Source: Laccaria trichodermophora (taxonomy: Eukaryota > Basidiomycota > Agaricomycetes > Agaricales > Hydnangiaceae). From it: 64,000 bases of DNA. The notes below the pieces were generated by a model that was not told the DNA's origin, did no database searches, and saw only the letters and a list, made by a program, of their open reading frames with translations. The stretch is taken from the NCBI GenBank assembly GCA_018417955.1, contig JACTVC010000028.1, forward strand, positions 682,001 to 746,000, written 5' to 3'. The position numbers were made by a program, and so were the translations under genes. This document shows, one piece after another, positions 10,851 to 23,588 of this stretch (within the stretch, counting starts at the first letter, position 1; each line of letters starts with the position of its first letter).

Positions 10851-13680
10851 TTTAGAAGAACTCCACGCATCTCGGGCCCCAAGAATTATCATAGGGATAG
10901 GTGCGTACGAGGAGAAACCGACGTGGGTTATACATGTTTTGGATGTCGGGGCTACGAGGGAGAGGTAGCGAAGGTTCGCCGGGGTTTTTTCAAAAACTTC
11001 AAGGGCGGAGGTGGTTATGAAAGATGGGAAGGAGCAGTGTAAAGGGAAGATGGGTGAACTTGGGAGGTTGACTGCCCATTTAAAGGGCGTTGGCGTGGTG
11101 TGCGCATTCTCTTTCTTTTCTTTTTTCTTTTTTTCTGCGGGTTTACTCTCATTCGATCAACTCTAGTTTTTTTCTTCCGTCCTTGTGCGTTTTCATTACA
11201 TGCGATTTCTTTCGTTCCCTTCCCCTTTTGCGCCTCTGTGAATTGAAGTAAGTATTGACACAACCATGACAGGTTGGCGAAGTCTTTGTCTCTTCTCTAC
11301 TTTCCATATGAAGTGACTTACACCTTGGTCCCCCCTCCACCTTGTCTCGGGAATGGCTCAGTCGCGTCAGTCCCCATATCGCTTCATCGCGCTCGGAGAA
11401 TTGAAGTTCTCACTGGGCTTCACGGTTTATTACGTTGACCCTTCTGCCATTACTTGACCCATGGTATCTCAGCTTCAGAGTCGCCTACTTAATTGTTTCT
11501 TCACTATGAATTGTTTCGCGTATCATATCATCAATTTTAGCTACATCCCGACAGTGCCAACGAAACCCAGATCAGAAGTAATAATATAATATAGCACACG
11601 CGATGCGCGACTAAAAATGCCTTCAACGTCGAATAAAAAAATTAAAGTTGAATCCCGAATGAATCAATGTGTTTGTTGAGTGAATGATGGGTGAATTGAA
11701 TGAGGTGTGATGATTGAATGAGTCATTGAATGTCGTCAATTCATGATTCTAGAGTGGAGAAAACATTGAATAGATGAGAAGGAAAAACAGCGATGAACGT
11801 ACATAAGTCGTTATCCCGCATTATGAACGGAGAACATCTCAAGCAACGACGCAGTATGCGTTGTTCCCGCTGCCACCGTCATCGGCGTTGGTTGGAATAT
11901 CACTGGAGCCAGAGACGGAGGCGAAAAAGATGGCGAGGGTAGTGAAGGAATCCATGAGAGTAATTTCGGGAGAATGTTAAGAACAGTGAGTTCAAATGAT
12001 GCTTAGGACGCGGAGCAGCCTGGATATTTGTCGTTTAACAGTGCTCCCTTTTAAACTCGACGGTCACCTTGAGTATAATGCTCCGGAAAATTCGGATAGA
12101 TATCTCAATCCGTCCTGTCTGGGCTTTATTGTCAAAGTGTTTCTGTCTGTTTCGAATCTGCAAGATCATGAAAATAGAACAATAAAAGTCAACATGATTG
12201 CCGAGAAAACATTGAAAACAATAGAAACCCTGATGACGTCACGCGACGTTTAAGTTCTTCAGACGCCCGTGGTGAAAGCTGTCCAACTATAAAACAGTCA
12301 ATTCAATGCATAGCGGCGTTGTACCACACAATAATCGTGTAATCGAGTCGCTGTTTTTTTGTCTTTGTCGCAATACAGTTCGGAGTCATGAGAGCCAGCC
12401 TGAGGATCAGAGGTCTCGGTGGATCAACAGGTGGAAGGCGAGGGCGAGGGGTGGAAAAAACAAGGAACTTAGAAAGCTCTGTTGGTTTTTATTTGTTTGA
12501 TTCACAAGGCATCGCGCGATCAAACAAAAATCAGTGGCAGCGACTCCTGCATAGTACCGCGATCCGCCTACGACTTCCAGAAACCTTATTGCCGCTTCTC
12601 GGACTCACATAAATACGACGCGAATCGACACTCATACACAACTCACAGACTAGAATGCGGTCGGGGTTGCTCGTCCCATCTGCACGTCCAACCCTTCCCA
12701 AGACTGCACGACCACTAACCAGGCAGGCTCAAAAGGCAAGACAACAACAAGCTTCCTGGCGCTTTGTGTGGGTTCAATGCGACAGCAGGGCGAGGGGTTA
12801 AACGTGAGTTTACCTTGATTTCTGAGAAGGAGCTGACTTTGATATGTTGCTGGAGTGTGTTTGACGGAAAAGGCGATTCTGGTCAGCGCACTCTACGTCC
12901 AGCCTTCGTCACGCACACACCTTTTGATCAGCCGCAATTCACTCTGTACATTGCTGACCATATGCCCCCCGACAGGATGATTGAACTGGTGGACGAAGTT
13001 ACCTTGGCTCTCCGCCCTCCATCGCAACGGGACATTGTGAAGCGACAAATCACATTGAGCAAAACGTCCACCTTGGAGCGGCTCGACGAGGTTGAGGAGG
13101 AGGAGTCTCGAAAAAATTGAAGCTGAGCCTGCGATGTTAGTAGAGTGCTACAGTCATTGCGCTTAGCGGATCGGAGAAGGTGCAAATGGTTATGCTTTCT
13201 TATAGCTCGACCCTAGCTCGTCTCAGAGCGGTATCGTGTTTGCTTCGGAGTTCATCTAAATGCCGCCACCACTCTCCGGGCCGTTCTTCAACTTTCCCCG
13301 TTACTCGTAAAGGGGATTACGGAGACTAAAAACCCATATGCATCTTTTGGAATGTGATTTGTTCAAGCGGAACGAGGAAAACAAGGTTGTCGGACAAGTG
13401 GAGGCGCTCCGATTTATGGACTCGGTCTTGGTGCATGGGCTGTAGGGAGGTGTATTTACGCGAGTTTTCAGAGAAGCAGGAACGAGGGAAGATCTCCATG
13501 CGCGTTTCTAGCTACACTATTGATAATCCAATGGCAGATCCGTAACAGGCTCTTCATTTTCTCCTGGAGGGCCTGATCTTGTCTTCTCGCCCCTATCAGC
13601 TAGCCTTGTCTACTCATTGTTTCCCCGTTCGCCTGCAGTAAAATTCGTTGGCCTGTCTATCCACGCACCCCTTTTCCCGC
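10851..13680. other. No confident gene
   Basis: The most protein-like piece is a plus frame at 12764-13120 with FTLYIADHMPPDRMIELVDE and a Glu-rich end (LDEVEEEE). It has no ATG start and no family I recognise. The word 'cattgcgctt.gcggatcgga' just downstream (about 13158) recurs at about 28632, suggesting a shared duplicated source. The rest shows nothing supportable. Confidence 0.3.
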
Positions 13681-13683
13681 ATA

Positions 13684-13990
13684 GACTTCGGCAGCCGATC
13701 TGCCTTCTTGTCCTCGCATTCTACCTGCCACGCCTGCATTACTATCCTCCACGATGGGTCCTTACTCCTCCAAGGCAGAGGGCAGTAAACTTGGTTTGCC
13801 CAATGCGTTACGCCCGATTTCTTGTATGCTCAAAAATTATTCTAGTGAACTACAAACGGCGTAATAAAAGGTATTCTTGTTGAGGGGGACGTCCTATTAC
13901 CCCCCGATCAACCATTCGGGACCATGCGTCTTTTTCTGCAGGTCACACTCGTAGAGTGTTCCGCCATGTTCGGCTTACAAAGTTCTCCCG
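13684..13990 (-). pseudogene. Decayed 3'-end fragment of the WD family
   Basis: On the minus strand, 13985 to about 13890 translates as a damaged version of the family C-terminus: GRTL, stop, AEHGGTLYECDLQKK..GPEWLIGG. Several conserved residues are changed (WDL to CDL, EWW to EWL). The downstream flank to 13684 matches the other 3' flanks. It lies about 700 bp before the tail end of copy B, in the same orientation. Confidence 0.65.
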
Positions 13991-14400
13991 GCGAGTTGGC
14001 TTTTCAATTCCCTCTGCTTTTTCGGGTTTGCTCCGCCCACTTCTATCCTAGAGCGTCTTTCTCTAAATCGTCGTCGGGCACCACTCCTCTGCACAGGATG
14101 TTGAATATGTTACTTTTGGGAGCTTGAAAGGTGGCGTCGGGTTGCTAAACAACGGGCATTCGAGCGTTCTGCGATATATTGGTTGGGATATGTACCCATG
14201 ATGTTGTTTGGGGTGCTGAAAGCCTGCCCGTCCAGACTTGTTGCTGGTGCCATTTCATGCAGTGGACTTCTCCTTCCCAAGCCACCACTCCCGTTCCTCG
14301 CTTCTCTGTGGCAGAGCTCAGTCATAAATTGCTCCATCCATTTCAGCATATAGTTTCTTTGTTGGGATCAAAGAATATACTCCCCTCTTAGGAGTTTCTT
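13990..14400 (+). repeat. Dispersed repeat, first copy (second at about 19250-19640)
   Basis: This segment and 19250-19640 share long blocks, for example 'gagttggcttttca', 'tttttcgggtttgct', 'cttgaaaggtggcg' and 'atattggttgggatatgt', in the same orientation and order. Neither has a coding frame I recognise. Both lie downstream of a WD copy, so they are part of the larger duplicated unit. Confidence 0.55.
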
Positions 14401-14670
14401 AATTTTCCTTCTTGTCCTCACATCGTATCTGCCATGCTGTACTACCATCCTCCGCAATGGGTTTTTAAGCCTTTGACACAGCGAGCTTCTTTGGGAGCAA
14501 ATTTGGCTCGTTCAACGCACTACGCCTAAGCTCACAAAGTTTGTTCATAGTTGAGATTAATTTAGTTTTGGTTTCCTCTCCTCAGAATTCTCTTGCTTGA
14601 AAACTCGTTACTTATTGTAATGAACTACAAAGGGGGGGAAAAAAGAATTTTCGTCGAGGCAGACATGAGT

Positions 14671-16095
14671 CTACTCATCCCCAATCCACCATTCAGGACC
14701 AGGCTCATTTCTCCGCAGGTCCCACTCGTAGATTATTCCATCAAGTGCAGCATACATAGTTTCGTTGCCTGGATCAAAGAAAAGTGCATTCAAAAGGTAG
14801 TCTCCATACTTCAAGACAAGCATTTCTTCCGTCTCGAACGACATGGCATCAATCACATGAATGATTGCAAGACAGGAGACATTGTCATGCTAAGGATTCA
14901 AACCGCCTATTTGAGAGGTAGGGATATCAAAATGTGAACATCAGACGTACCTCTACGAACACCAGAATTTCTTTTCCTAAATTTCCACCGCTAAATTGAA
15001 GAAATCGTCGAGCCCTGGAAACGATCTTGGGCCGGGGAAGTTCCGTGAATGTCTGTAGGGGAACTTTGCTTCGGATATCCCAAATAAGCACGCCGCCCTC
15101 ATGCACAACCATAGCAAACTTGGACCCGTCAGCAGAAAATGCAACGTCTGGTTGATAGAATAAGGATGCCACGCTGAGAGGGGGAATAGACGTGGTGACG
15201 AAGGAAAAATTTGTAGTACCACCAGGATCCAAATAGTGAACGTCAACTATGTTGTTGAGTTGCTTCACGTTTAGGAGAATGCGTGTGTCATGGGATAGTC
15301 TGACTTGGAGAACGTCAGAGCAGGTTCAGCATAACTGTATGAAAATTCGGACAAACCGAAATCCCGATAAAGTTTGGACCACAACTCGGAGCTCAACCTG
15401 AATTTTGGATCAAAATCTATTCTCCCTGACTCAATTAGAGGAAATTTATTCAAGGCATCAGTTTCAGAAGGAAAGATGTCGAACAGCTTCCAATGGTCGT
15501 CAAATCGCCCCCAAAAAGTGATTCCCAATTCATTTTCAGTGGATTTTATCAGCTCCAAATCAAGATTATTGAGGTGACCATCAATGTTACCATTGAAAGA
15601 CCACAAAGCAGGACCAACACGAAGATTGGAGCGGATTTCGTGGATTGATAGGTGTAGATAGTAATCGGGAGTGCGCCACTCTCCAGCGACGTACTTTGCA
15701 AACAGTAGGATTCGATTGTCTTTGATGGGGACGAACGAAATGTTTATTAAACACCGCGATGGATGTTTTGGGATAATGATTCGTGGCTTGAAAGCATAGT
15801 TAGTTGCATACGACTTTCTCAGTGAGTGACATGTGAATCAACCTCATGTTTTCCAGAGGTATGGATGTTGTGCTCGAATATTGTGTCGTTGCGATAATAA
15901 CAAATGATCCCCTTTCGAAGAGGACAATGGGCACTGTGAATCCCAAATTCATCCATATTTGTGACTCTGCAAAGTGGGGGATGATGTTCAAGCCCGAAGC
16001 TTCAATACATTTAGAAGAGATTCTCACAAGGGGCGGTCAAAAATGACGGTCTTTCTGGGAATCCTTGACTTTAGCAATGGCGAAGGTGGATCCAT
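14671..16095 (-). CDS. WD40-like protein, DUF2415-like family, copy B
   Basis: Same five-exon plan as copy A. It starts MDPPSPLLKSRIPRKTVIFD (ATG at 16095-16093), then exon 2 with CPLRKGIICYYRNDTIFEHN, exon 3 with PRIIIPKHPSR and IHEIRSNLRVGPALWSFN, exon 4 with VAFSADGSKFAMVVHEGG and WDIRSKVPLQTF, and exon 5 with VFVEHDNVSCLAIIHVIDAM and LYEWDLRR-like IYEWDLRRNEPG, stop at 14673-14671. All splice sites I checked keep the frame. Distinguishing features are a shorter serine-poor N-terminus than copy A and VVHEGG in place of AMGGGG. No TATA-like block matching the other copies is visible upstream. Followed head-to-head by dynein remnant B. Confidence 0.75.
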
Positions 16096-16159
16096 TGATC
16101 GAAAAGTATCGACAGTGTGGGCGTGGTCGGAGTCAGATTAGAGTCAACTTTGTACAAAT

Positions 16160-16585
16160 GTCCTACGTGTCTCACACATGTGATGTGCTGGCAATCACCG
16201 GCGACCTATATATGGCAATCCTCTGACTTAGGGCAATGTCCATTGCCCTAAGTCGGCTCGAGAACGCGCGGTAGCGCGTTCTCGAGCACCTAACCTACCC
16301 TGACCACCTAACCTTACCAAGAACGCGCTACCGCGCGGAGAGAAAAATATCCCTATCCCTAACCATGAACCCTAACAACCAACCTAACAAGAACGCGCTA
16401 CCGCGTGTGGAGAAAAATATCCCCCATCCCTAACCTTAACTCCAACTAACCGCTAACCTAACCAATAAGTAATTGTTTGATACATAAAAAAAGAAATGGA
16501 GCATAGAGAATTGAACACAAGACACTACGGTATTAAGAGTAATAAATCCAGTGTGAGTAACCGCTCCACCAAACCGGCATTTGTT
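16160..16585 (-). mobile_element. tRNA-derived SINE-like element, copy 1
   Basis: Read on the minus strand it begins with a tRNA-like head. An A-box-like TGGTGGAGCGGTTAC near 16580 and a B-box-like GTGTTCAATTCTC about 55 bases later are followed by a body with 'ggttaggttag' runs, two GAACGCGCTACCGCGC-type inverted words, and a 30-base CTCGAG...CTCGAG palindrome around 16257-16286. A conserved tail follows with CATATATAGG, GGTGATTGCCAGCACATCAC. A second copy with the same order of parts lies at 54255-54742 on the plus strand. No poly(A) tail or clear target duplication was found. Confidence 0.6.
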
Positions 16586-17139
16586 TTCTGTGTTCGTCAT
16601 GCACTATATGCTAATGTACCCTCCCACAGCCTATCATCTTTCCCTTTAAGGAAAGTGAGACGGGGGGATAGCTGGGCCATTTACTTTGTACTATTCCCCA
16701 CGATCTCTCTCTGGAACATATGCGACAACTTCCGATGATTGTCTTTTCGTCTCGTTCACGCGTCTGTCTCTCATCACATGTCGCCCAAGCTCCCGAGCTC
16801 CTTCGTCCACCCATTCAAGAGGTTTCAGCCCTCCCTGATGGTCTTCCAAAATTTCCGAGTCTATGCGCCTCTTCCATGTTTTTACACTACGAAAAATCGA
16901 TTTTCAAGCCTGAGCCAACAACAGACTTCCTGGCCCGCGTGGTTCGTATATGACACCCCGAGGAAGAGCCGGGGTCAATAGGCGGCAGCGGTTGACTGTG
17001 CGCGCCTGAGTTTGAAGAGCTATGTGCTTTGCACAATGTTGGCCCGTCGTTTTCACCTCACAACTGACATACCACCCAGCACACCCCACAACACTCATAA
17101 AACGAACAACACATCTCGACCCACTCGCACTGCCATCTA

Positions 17140-18105
17140 TGCAGCTTAATCTTCTCAACCTCTTTGGCGGTGACGAGACGCCATACGAGTCTTTATACGC
17201 CGTGGTAAGCTGTGGTGTTAAATTATGGTTCGACGCGTTTGTAGGGCCTAGGGCAGGGGCAGGGAAAGATGTAGGAGGTGGAGGTGGAGGTGGAGGTGGA
17301 GAAATCAAGTTGGGGATACCCGGACCGATGACGAAGAAAAGTTCTCAGAGCTCGAGTTGAGTTTGTTGCATCTGCATCAGGATGTCATGGAGATTCCGCA
17401 GACGAATTTGGTTGTCCATACGGGCTGTTGATGGTGGGTCCTCCCTTCATCTGACGATGACGTCTCGCTAAGCTGAATAAAGGCCCAATCGCAAGGCCAG
17501 CGCCCCAATATCTCCCATATCCCATGAAAGCTACTCACTGATGGCACTTTTTTAAAGCCATCGCAAGAAGTCAATTTTTGGTTGACCCTTGACTCCCCCG
17601 AGAGAGCGTTGGAGGGGATAGAGGCGCAGCTGACTCGGAGCAAGGAGGTGGGAACGGTCACGGATGCGGGAACGCAAAGAGGTTCCATGCCACCATTAGT
17701 TTTATTGCTGATACAGGCTTGAAGATTGCTCCGGTTCTCGGTGGGTCTCTCCTTCTCTGATTTGTTGTTGTGTTCGAGGCTTGAGGCTTACTATGGGGAC
17801 AGTGCACAACTACAACCAACTTATCAAAGACTTTCCACTCAACAACCTCCTCTGCTCCACCTACATGGACAAAGTACACGAATCGCTAACACTCATCTTC
17901 TCCCACCTAAACCGGAAACTCAAACTGTCGCCCTACCCAATCCGTCGAGCTCCCCCACTCGTCGAACCAACCTCACGCGATTTCAACGACGTACCTCTTG
18001 GTATCTTAACATCCCACAGGCTGGCATCCACACCTTGACCCACCTTCAAACGTCTCCTCGCACAAAAGACGGGGATATTCAGGACGTGGGATGATCTCAC
18101 CAAGT
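17140..18105 (+). pseudogene. Dynein heavy chain tail remnant, unit B
   Basis: The translation shows LNLLNLFGGDETPYESLYAV, GVKLWFDAFVG and a glycine run encoded by a GGTGGA repeat at about 17273-17300. MTKK then breaks out of frame at the F-S-E-L-E-L-S-L-L-H-L block. Later come a damaged ASQEVNFWLT, ALEGIEAQL, a broken RFHATISFIADTGLK, then [37 protein letters not shown] and FKRLLAQKTGIFRTWDDLTK ending in a stop. These blocks and their order are those of the cytoplasmic dynein heavy chain N-terminal tail. Frameshifts and loss of the downstream motor make it a pseudogene. It faces WD copy B. Confidence 0.8.
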
Positions 18106-19740
18106 ATTCATGAATATCCACCATTCCAATGGCGAACAGCGCTGGATCAAGATCTGGAGAATAGAGGAGTACGTGCTCGAGGTAAGTTACAAATGACCAT
18201 CCTTCGCACTATTAACCTCCTGCAACAGGTTGCGAATTCCCAAACTCAGCCCCAACTCAGCCCCAACCTGGCACGTCTGTTGTCTTAACGTGTCACCACT
18301 CAAAACCACTTAAAGTCGGCTGCTACGGACACCTCCAGAGCCGAACTTGGGCTCTTCTCTCCGGGTATTCGCGGGCGACTCCTCGACCTCCGTTCAATAA
18401 AAAAAAAAAGCAAACAATGGTGGGGAAGCGCCTCTTGGAGCCCATGAAGAAGCCGAAATCGTTAAAGATGCAGAAGGACGCCTTACACACCAAAGATGCA
18501 GAACATCGGATATCGGGAATTAGGCTGGATTGAAGTAGGGGAAGGACTGTTGTGAAGGGTGGGATGAATACTACGAGGTATAAGTGACTATGAGCATCTT
18601 TTATGGCGAGGCGGACCTTCCCCTTGGTTTTCTTTGGTTCTCTTCTGATTCTTCCCCACCAGGTACCCTTGGATAACAGCGGAATGCCCGACCAATTTGT
18701 AAAGACTTATCATGCTTGTCGACGTGGCGGACACTGTTTTTCTCTCGCTTCTTTCACAAGACGGGACCGATACGACAGCCCTCAATCTGCACAGCATGTC
18801 CCCTTGCTCCCTCGACATCTAACATCTGTTCTACTCCCCGATGGCACCTTCTTTCTCCTCACTGGACCTTGCCCGTTCTCTTACACATTCGACCTCTCCA
18901 GCAAGAGAGTAGATATGTGTATGGTGTCCGGGGAATCATGATGGGGAGCACCTATGAACACGCAACCTCCCATCTCGAATGAAACGCAGTTGCCATCGAC
19001 GACATGGCTCGCAAGCCAAGCACATTCTCCTCGTTGACAGGGAAAGTGGGGTCTGGGGCGTTCAGTACATGGCTGGTGGGTTCGCGGTTCGACATCCAGT
19101 TCAGTTTGACCAGTTCACAACGTGCCCCTCAGGTTGATCACGGGTTTTGCGATCTTTCAACGACAGAAGGTCGAGCAGCAGCTCACTGCTCATGACGCGG
19201 AGGTTTTTGCGGTGCTGATCAAAGAGAACAAAGGATTTTGCGAGGACGGTGAGTTGGCTTTTCACTGCCCTCTGCTTTTTCGGGTTTGCTTCGCCCGCTT
19301 CTATTCTACTGTGAACTAATCTATTCTTTTTACCTAGACCTATCTTCCCTCTTAAGCGTCTTTCTCTAACTCGTCGTCGGCCAACACTCCTCTGCATATG
19401 TCGAAGATGTTGCATTGGAGAACTTGAAAGGTGGCGCCGTGTTGCTAAACCCCAGCGTTATGCAATATATTGGTTGGGATATGTATACATGTTGTTTGGG
19501 GTGCTGAAATTTGAAAGCCCACGCGTCGAGACTGATCCAAAATGTTGCTGGTGTTATTCTAGACAACTTCCCAAGCCACCACTCTCGTCCCTCTTTTCTC
19601 TGCAGGGCTCATTCATAAATTGCTCCATCCATTTTAGCATATAGTTTCCACTCCCTTCTTTATCCATCGGGCTTCTGAGTCATGGGCAAGCAAATAATTT
19701 CTTCTAGCAGCTGTCGATACACTCACTAGTGATTGCTTGA
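18106..19740. other. No confident gene; holds the second copy of the 14-kb repeat
   Basis: 18106-18290 continues with degenerate sequence. 18600-18980 has several overlapping frames, none with a recognisable motif. 19120-19240 encodes a short plausible peptide (VITGFAIFQRQKVEQQLTAH) without family. 19250-19640 is the second copy of the repeat described at 13990-14400. Confidence 0.35.
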
Positions 19741-20069
19741 GGTGTGCGCTCACCCCCTATAGACTTCGGCGACCTCAATCTCTGAGTCTCGCATCGTACC
19801 TACGCCCACGCCGATACCATCTGCCGCGACGGGTTTGTAAACATTCAATGCAGCGGGGAGTCCCCTTCTTCTGGAGTAAATGTTCAACGCACTATTCACG
19901 GAGCTTGTTCGTTTGATCGTGTGTTCTTTGTTTCTTTGCCAATACCTAAGCCAAGGTCAATACAATTCAAAACTCTTCTCCTTCAGGATTCTTCTGCTTG
20001 AACACTCGTTACTTATTCTAATGAACTACAAACGGCGTAATGAAAAGTGTTTTTGTCGAGGCGGACATC

Positions 20070-21497
20070 CTACTCCTCCCCGACCCACCATTCGGGACCA
20101 GGCTCCTTTTTCCGCAGGTCCCACTCATAGATTGTTTGGTTAGCGTGAGCGTATAGAGTTCCCCCGCGTGGATCGAAGAAAAGTGCATGCACTTCACCGC
20201 TTGACTTGAAGCAAAGCTTTTCTTCCGTCTCAAACGACGTCGCATCGATCACATGAATGATTGGAGTGAAGGAACTATGATCGTACTAAGGATTCAGACC
20301 ACCTATTTGAGAGGTAGGGATATCAGAATGCGAACATAAGACGTACCTCGCCAAATACCAGAATTTCCTTTCCTAAATTTCCACTGCTAAATTGAAGAAA
20401 TCGGTCACGCCGGACAAACCCCTCAGGCTGGGGCCAGGGGAGTTCCGTGAATGGCTGTAATGGAACTTTGCTTTGTATATTCCAAACAGACACTCCGCCG
20501 CCACCCATAGCCATGGCAAACTTGGACCCATCGGCAGAAAATGCAAGTTCTGGTGGATGGTGAAGGGGTGTCCCTGCGAGGAGAATAGACATGCGGGTGA
20601 CGAAGGAAAAGTTTGTATTACCAGGATCCAAGTAGTGAACGTCAATTGTTTCGTTCAAGCGTCGTCTGCCCATATCCATGTTTAGGAGAATGCGCGTGTC
20701 AGGGGATAATAAAACTTGGAGAACATCAGAGCAGGTTCAACACGACTGTATGAAAATTTTGGACAAACCGGGGCTCGCATTATGGGGAAACGAACTCAAC
20801 TTGAACCTTAAATCAAAATCTATTCTCCCCGACTCAATTAGAGGGAAATTATTCGAGGTGTCAGTTTCAGTAGTAGAGATGTCAAACAGCTTCCAATGGT
20901 CGTCAAATCGAACCCGAAAAGTGATTCCCAATGCATTTTCGGTGGATTTTATCAGCTCCAAATGACGAATATCGAAGTGACCATCAACGCTACCGTTGAA
21001 AGACCACAGAGCAGGACCAACACGATGATCAGAGCGGATTTCGTGGATTGATAGGTGTAGATACTCGGGAGCCTGATCATTGCTCCACTTTCTAGCAGAG
21101 TACTTTGCGAACAATAGGATCCGATTGCCTTTGATGGGGACGAACGAAATTCTGCTTAACTCGCGCGACGGACAGTGTTTTGGGACAATGATTCGTGGCT
21201 TGAAAGCATAGTTAGTTGTATACGAGTTTCTCAGTGAGTGACATGTGAATCAACCTCATGTTTTCCAGAGGAATGGATGTCGTGCTCGAATATCGTGTCG
21301 TCCCGGAAATAACAAATGATTCCCTTTCGAAGAGGACAATGAGCGTCGTAGATCCTAAATTCACTGTCATCTGCGAACCTGCAATGTGGACGATGGTGTT
21401 CAAGCTTCAATAGTACATATAGAATAAATTCTCACACAACGAGGATGGTCTTTCTGGGAATCCTTGACTTTAGCAATGGTGAAGGTGGTTCATCCAT
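20070..21497 (-). CDS. WD40-like protein, DUF2415-like family, copy C
   Basis: Five-exon copy starting MDEPPSPLLKSRIPRKTILV (ATG 21497-21495). Exon 2 carries DDSEFRIYDAHCPLRKGIIC and DIHSSGKHE. Exon 3 has the YLHLSIHEIRSDHRVGPALW block and LIKSTENALGITFRVRFDDH. Exon 4 has LAFSADGSKFAMAMGGGGVS and WNIQSKVPLQPFTELPW. Exon 5 reads EYDHSSFTPIIHVIDATSFE, LFFDPRGGTLYAHANQTIYE and WDLRKKEPGPEWWVGEE before the stop at 20072-20070. Splice signals are intact in all joins examined. A TATATAAACG-like block (minus sense TTTATATAGC) lies at about 21538-21550. Faces dynein remnant C. Confidence 0.78.
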
Positions 21498-21959
21498 CGA
21501 GGGCTGGTGAGAATACGGAAAGGACGATACTTGGACGATACTCTGCTATATAAACGTGGTCGGGCTTAGAGGGCGCTTATCGCAATTTTTGCGCAATTTG
21601 CTGATCGGAGACTGAGTACTCTATACTCATCACTTGTACTATTCTCCCCGTCGTGCATGACCCGCAAGCTCCCAGCACGTGGTTCGTATATGGCATCACG
21701 GGGAAGAGTCAGGCTCAATAGGCGCCAACGACTGACCACGCGCGCCCCGGATTGCCTGAGCTTGAGGAGGACTGTCCTCCGCGCGATGTTGGGTAGTTCC
21801 ATCCATATATCCACATAGAAACGACACAGATGACGGAGGAACACCAACACACACCACCTCATCTCACATTGAACTGACATACCACCCAACACACATCACA
21901 ACACTCTCGCTCATAAAACGAACAACGCACCTCGGCCCACTCGCACTGCTATCTACGGA

Positions 21960-23290
21960 GCTTAACATGGTTTGACGCGTTTGCAGGGACTAGGGCTGGG
22001 GCAGGGAAAGACACAGGTGGGGGAGTTGGAGATGGAGAAGCCAAATTGAGGATATCAATGACGAAGAAAAAGTTTGCAAAGCTCGAGTTGAGTTTGTTGC
22101 ATTTACAGCTGAATGTAACGAATTTGGTTGTTCATCCTGCTATTCAACGGGCTGTTGAACTGATGGGTCCTCCCTTCATCTGATAATGATGTCTCGCTAA
22201 CCTGAATAAAGGCCCAGTCCCAAGGCCAGCACCCCAAAACCCCCCACATCTCATGAAAGCTACTCACTAATGGCACCTTTTCAAACTCTCTCCACTCGCA
22301 CGCCAACTCCTGGATTAAAACCATCCACGCAGTGACCAAGCTCACGAGGACGTTCCTCCGGCAAGGCATCGCAAGAAGTCAATTTTTGGTTGAGCTTCAA
22401 GTTCGAGACGGCGTTGGAGGGGGTAGAGGCGCAGTTGAGGAGCGAGGAGGTGGGAACGGTCATGGCTGCACTGAGGAATGCAAAGAGGTTCCATGCCACC
22501 GTTGGTTGTATGGCTGATACCAGGTTGAAGCATGCTACGGATCTCAGTGGGTCTCTCCTTCTCTGATTTGTTGTTGTATTCGAGGCTTACCATGGGGACA
22601 GTGCACAATTAATGAAAGACTTTCTGCTAAACTATCTCCTCTCCTCCATTGACCTGGACAAAGTACACGAATCGCTAACAGTCATCTTCTCCCACCTAAA
22701 CCGAAAACTCAAACTGTCGCCCTACCCGATCCGTCTCGTCGAAGCAACCTCACGAGATTTCCACAACGTCCCTCTTAGGATCTTAACATCCCAGTGGCTG
22801 GCATACACACCTGAGCCCACCTTCGAGCGCTTTCCAACCATTGACTCACGAGACCACCAGTTCACAACACAACCCCGCTTCTCCGAAGCCTACCACATGG
22901 CTCAAATGCGCGACTTGCCCCCAGCAGTAGGAGCCATCATTCGGGCTCGCAAAATCAGACGACAACTCCTACATACATGAAACCTGTCGAAGATGTCTTT
23001 GGAAAAGGCTGGGAAGTCTACTCAGAAGGTCAATAGCTATCCCCAGCATTCTGCCAAAAAAACAGACAGACGACCTGTATTCGATGCATTGGAACATCGG
23101 CGTTCAGGGACGTTTATTCGAGATTATCCGTTTATTCGAGATTATCCGTTTGAGCGGAGGAGGGTTCCAGCGACCCGTGGCAGAGTTTCTTAAAACACCA
23201 ACGATGCGTCGGTATGATCGAGCAAGCTCTGGGGAAAATATTCGGAACATGGTGTGGTTCCGTGTGTGGGTGACTGGGTACGATGTTGTT
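21960..23290 (+). pseudogene. Dynein heavy chain tail remnant, unit C
   Basis: The best preserved remnant. The DETPY exon is missing. It starts at TWFDAFAGTRAGAGKD, continues SMTKKKFAKLELSLLHLQLN, then NLVVHPAIQRAVELMGPPF and a stop. Further pieces are NSWIKTIHAVTKLT, a frameshifted NFWLSF..ALEGVEAQLRSE, RNAKRFHATV and [40 protein letters not shown] follows, then a junction to [20 protein letters not shown] that skips a large part of a real tail. VFGKGWEVYSEGQ and GRLFEIIR..GGGFQ pieces follow to 23290. A 21-bp word is tandemly repeated at about 23116-23158. Multiple stops, frameshifts and the deletion exclude function. Confidence 0.8.
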
Positions 23291-23588
23291 TGAACGCAAG
23301 CGATAGTTAGGTTGATAGCGTTGGTGGCGGATAGTTGCTGAGACTACTGTTCGTAGTCAATAGATGATCTATCACTCGTCCGAAGAACCAGGGGGAGAAC
23401 ATATCAAGGCGCATGCACACGGATTCTTTTTCTGTAGCAACACAACTCACAGGGTTTATTCGCTGCTGATACCTAAGCCGAGGTCAATCCAATTTCGGTC
23501 TCTTCTCCCTTTTTGCTTGAAGGCTCGTTACTTATTCTAATGGACTACAAATGGCGTAATAAAATGGATGTTTGTTGAGGCGCACATT

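Noticed and set aside
10440..11042. 200-codon plus frame rich in Phe, Leu, Ser, Pro
   Set aside because: Produced by the pyrimidine bias; the overlapping frame is equally open and no family signature appears.
16257..16286. Origin or operator-like perfect palindrome
   Set aside because: It is part of the SINE body; the second copy has a diverged palindrome at the same place.
18603..18941. 112-codon plus frame MARRTFPLVFFG...
   Set aside because: No motif, overlaps other equally open frames, lies in decayed duplicated DNA.
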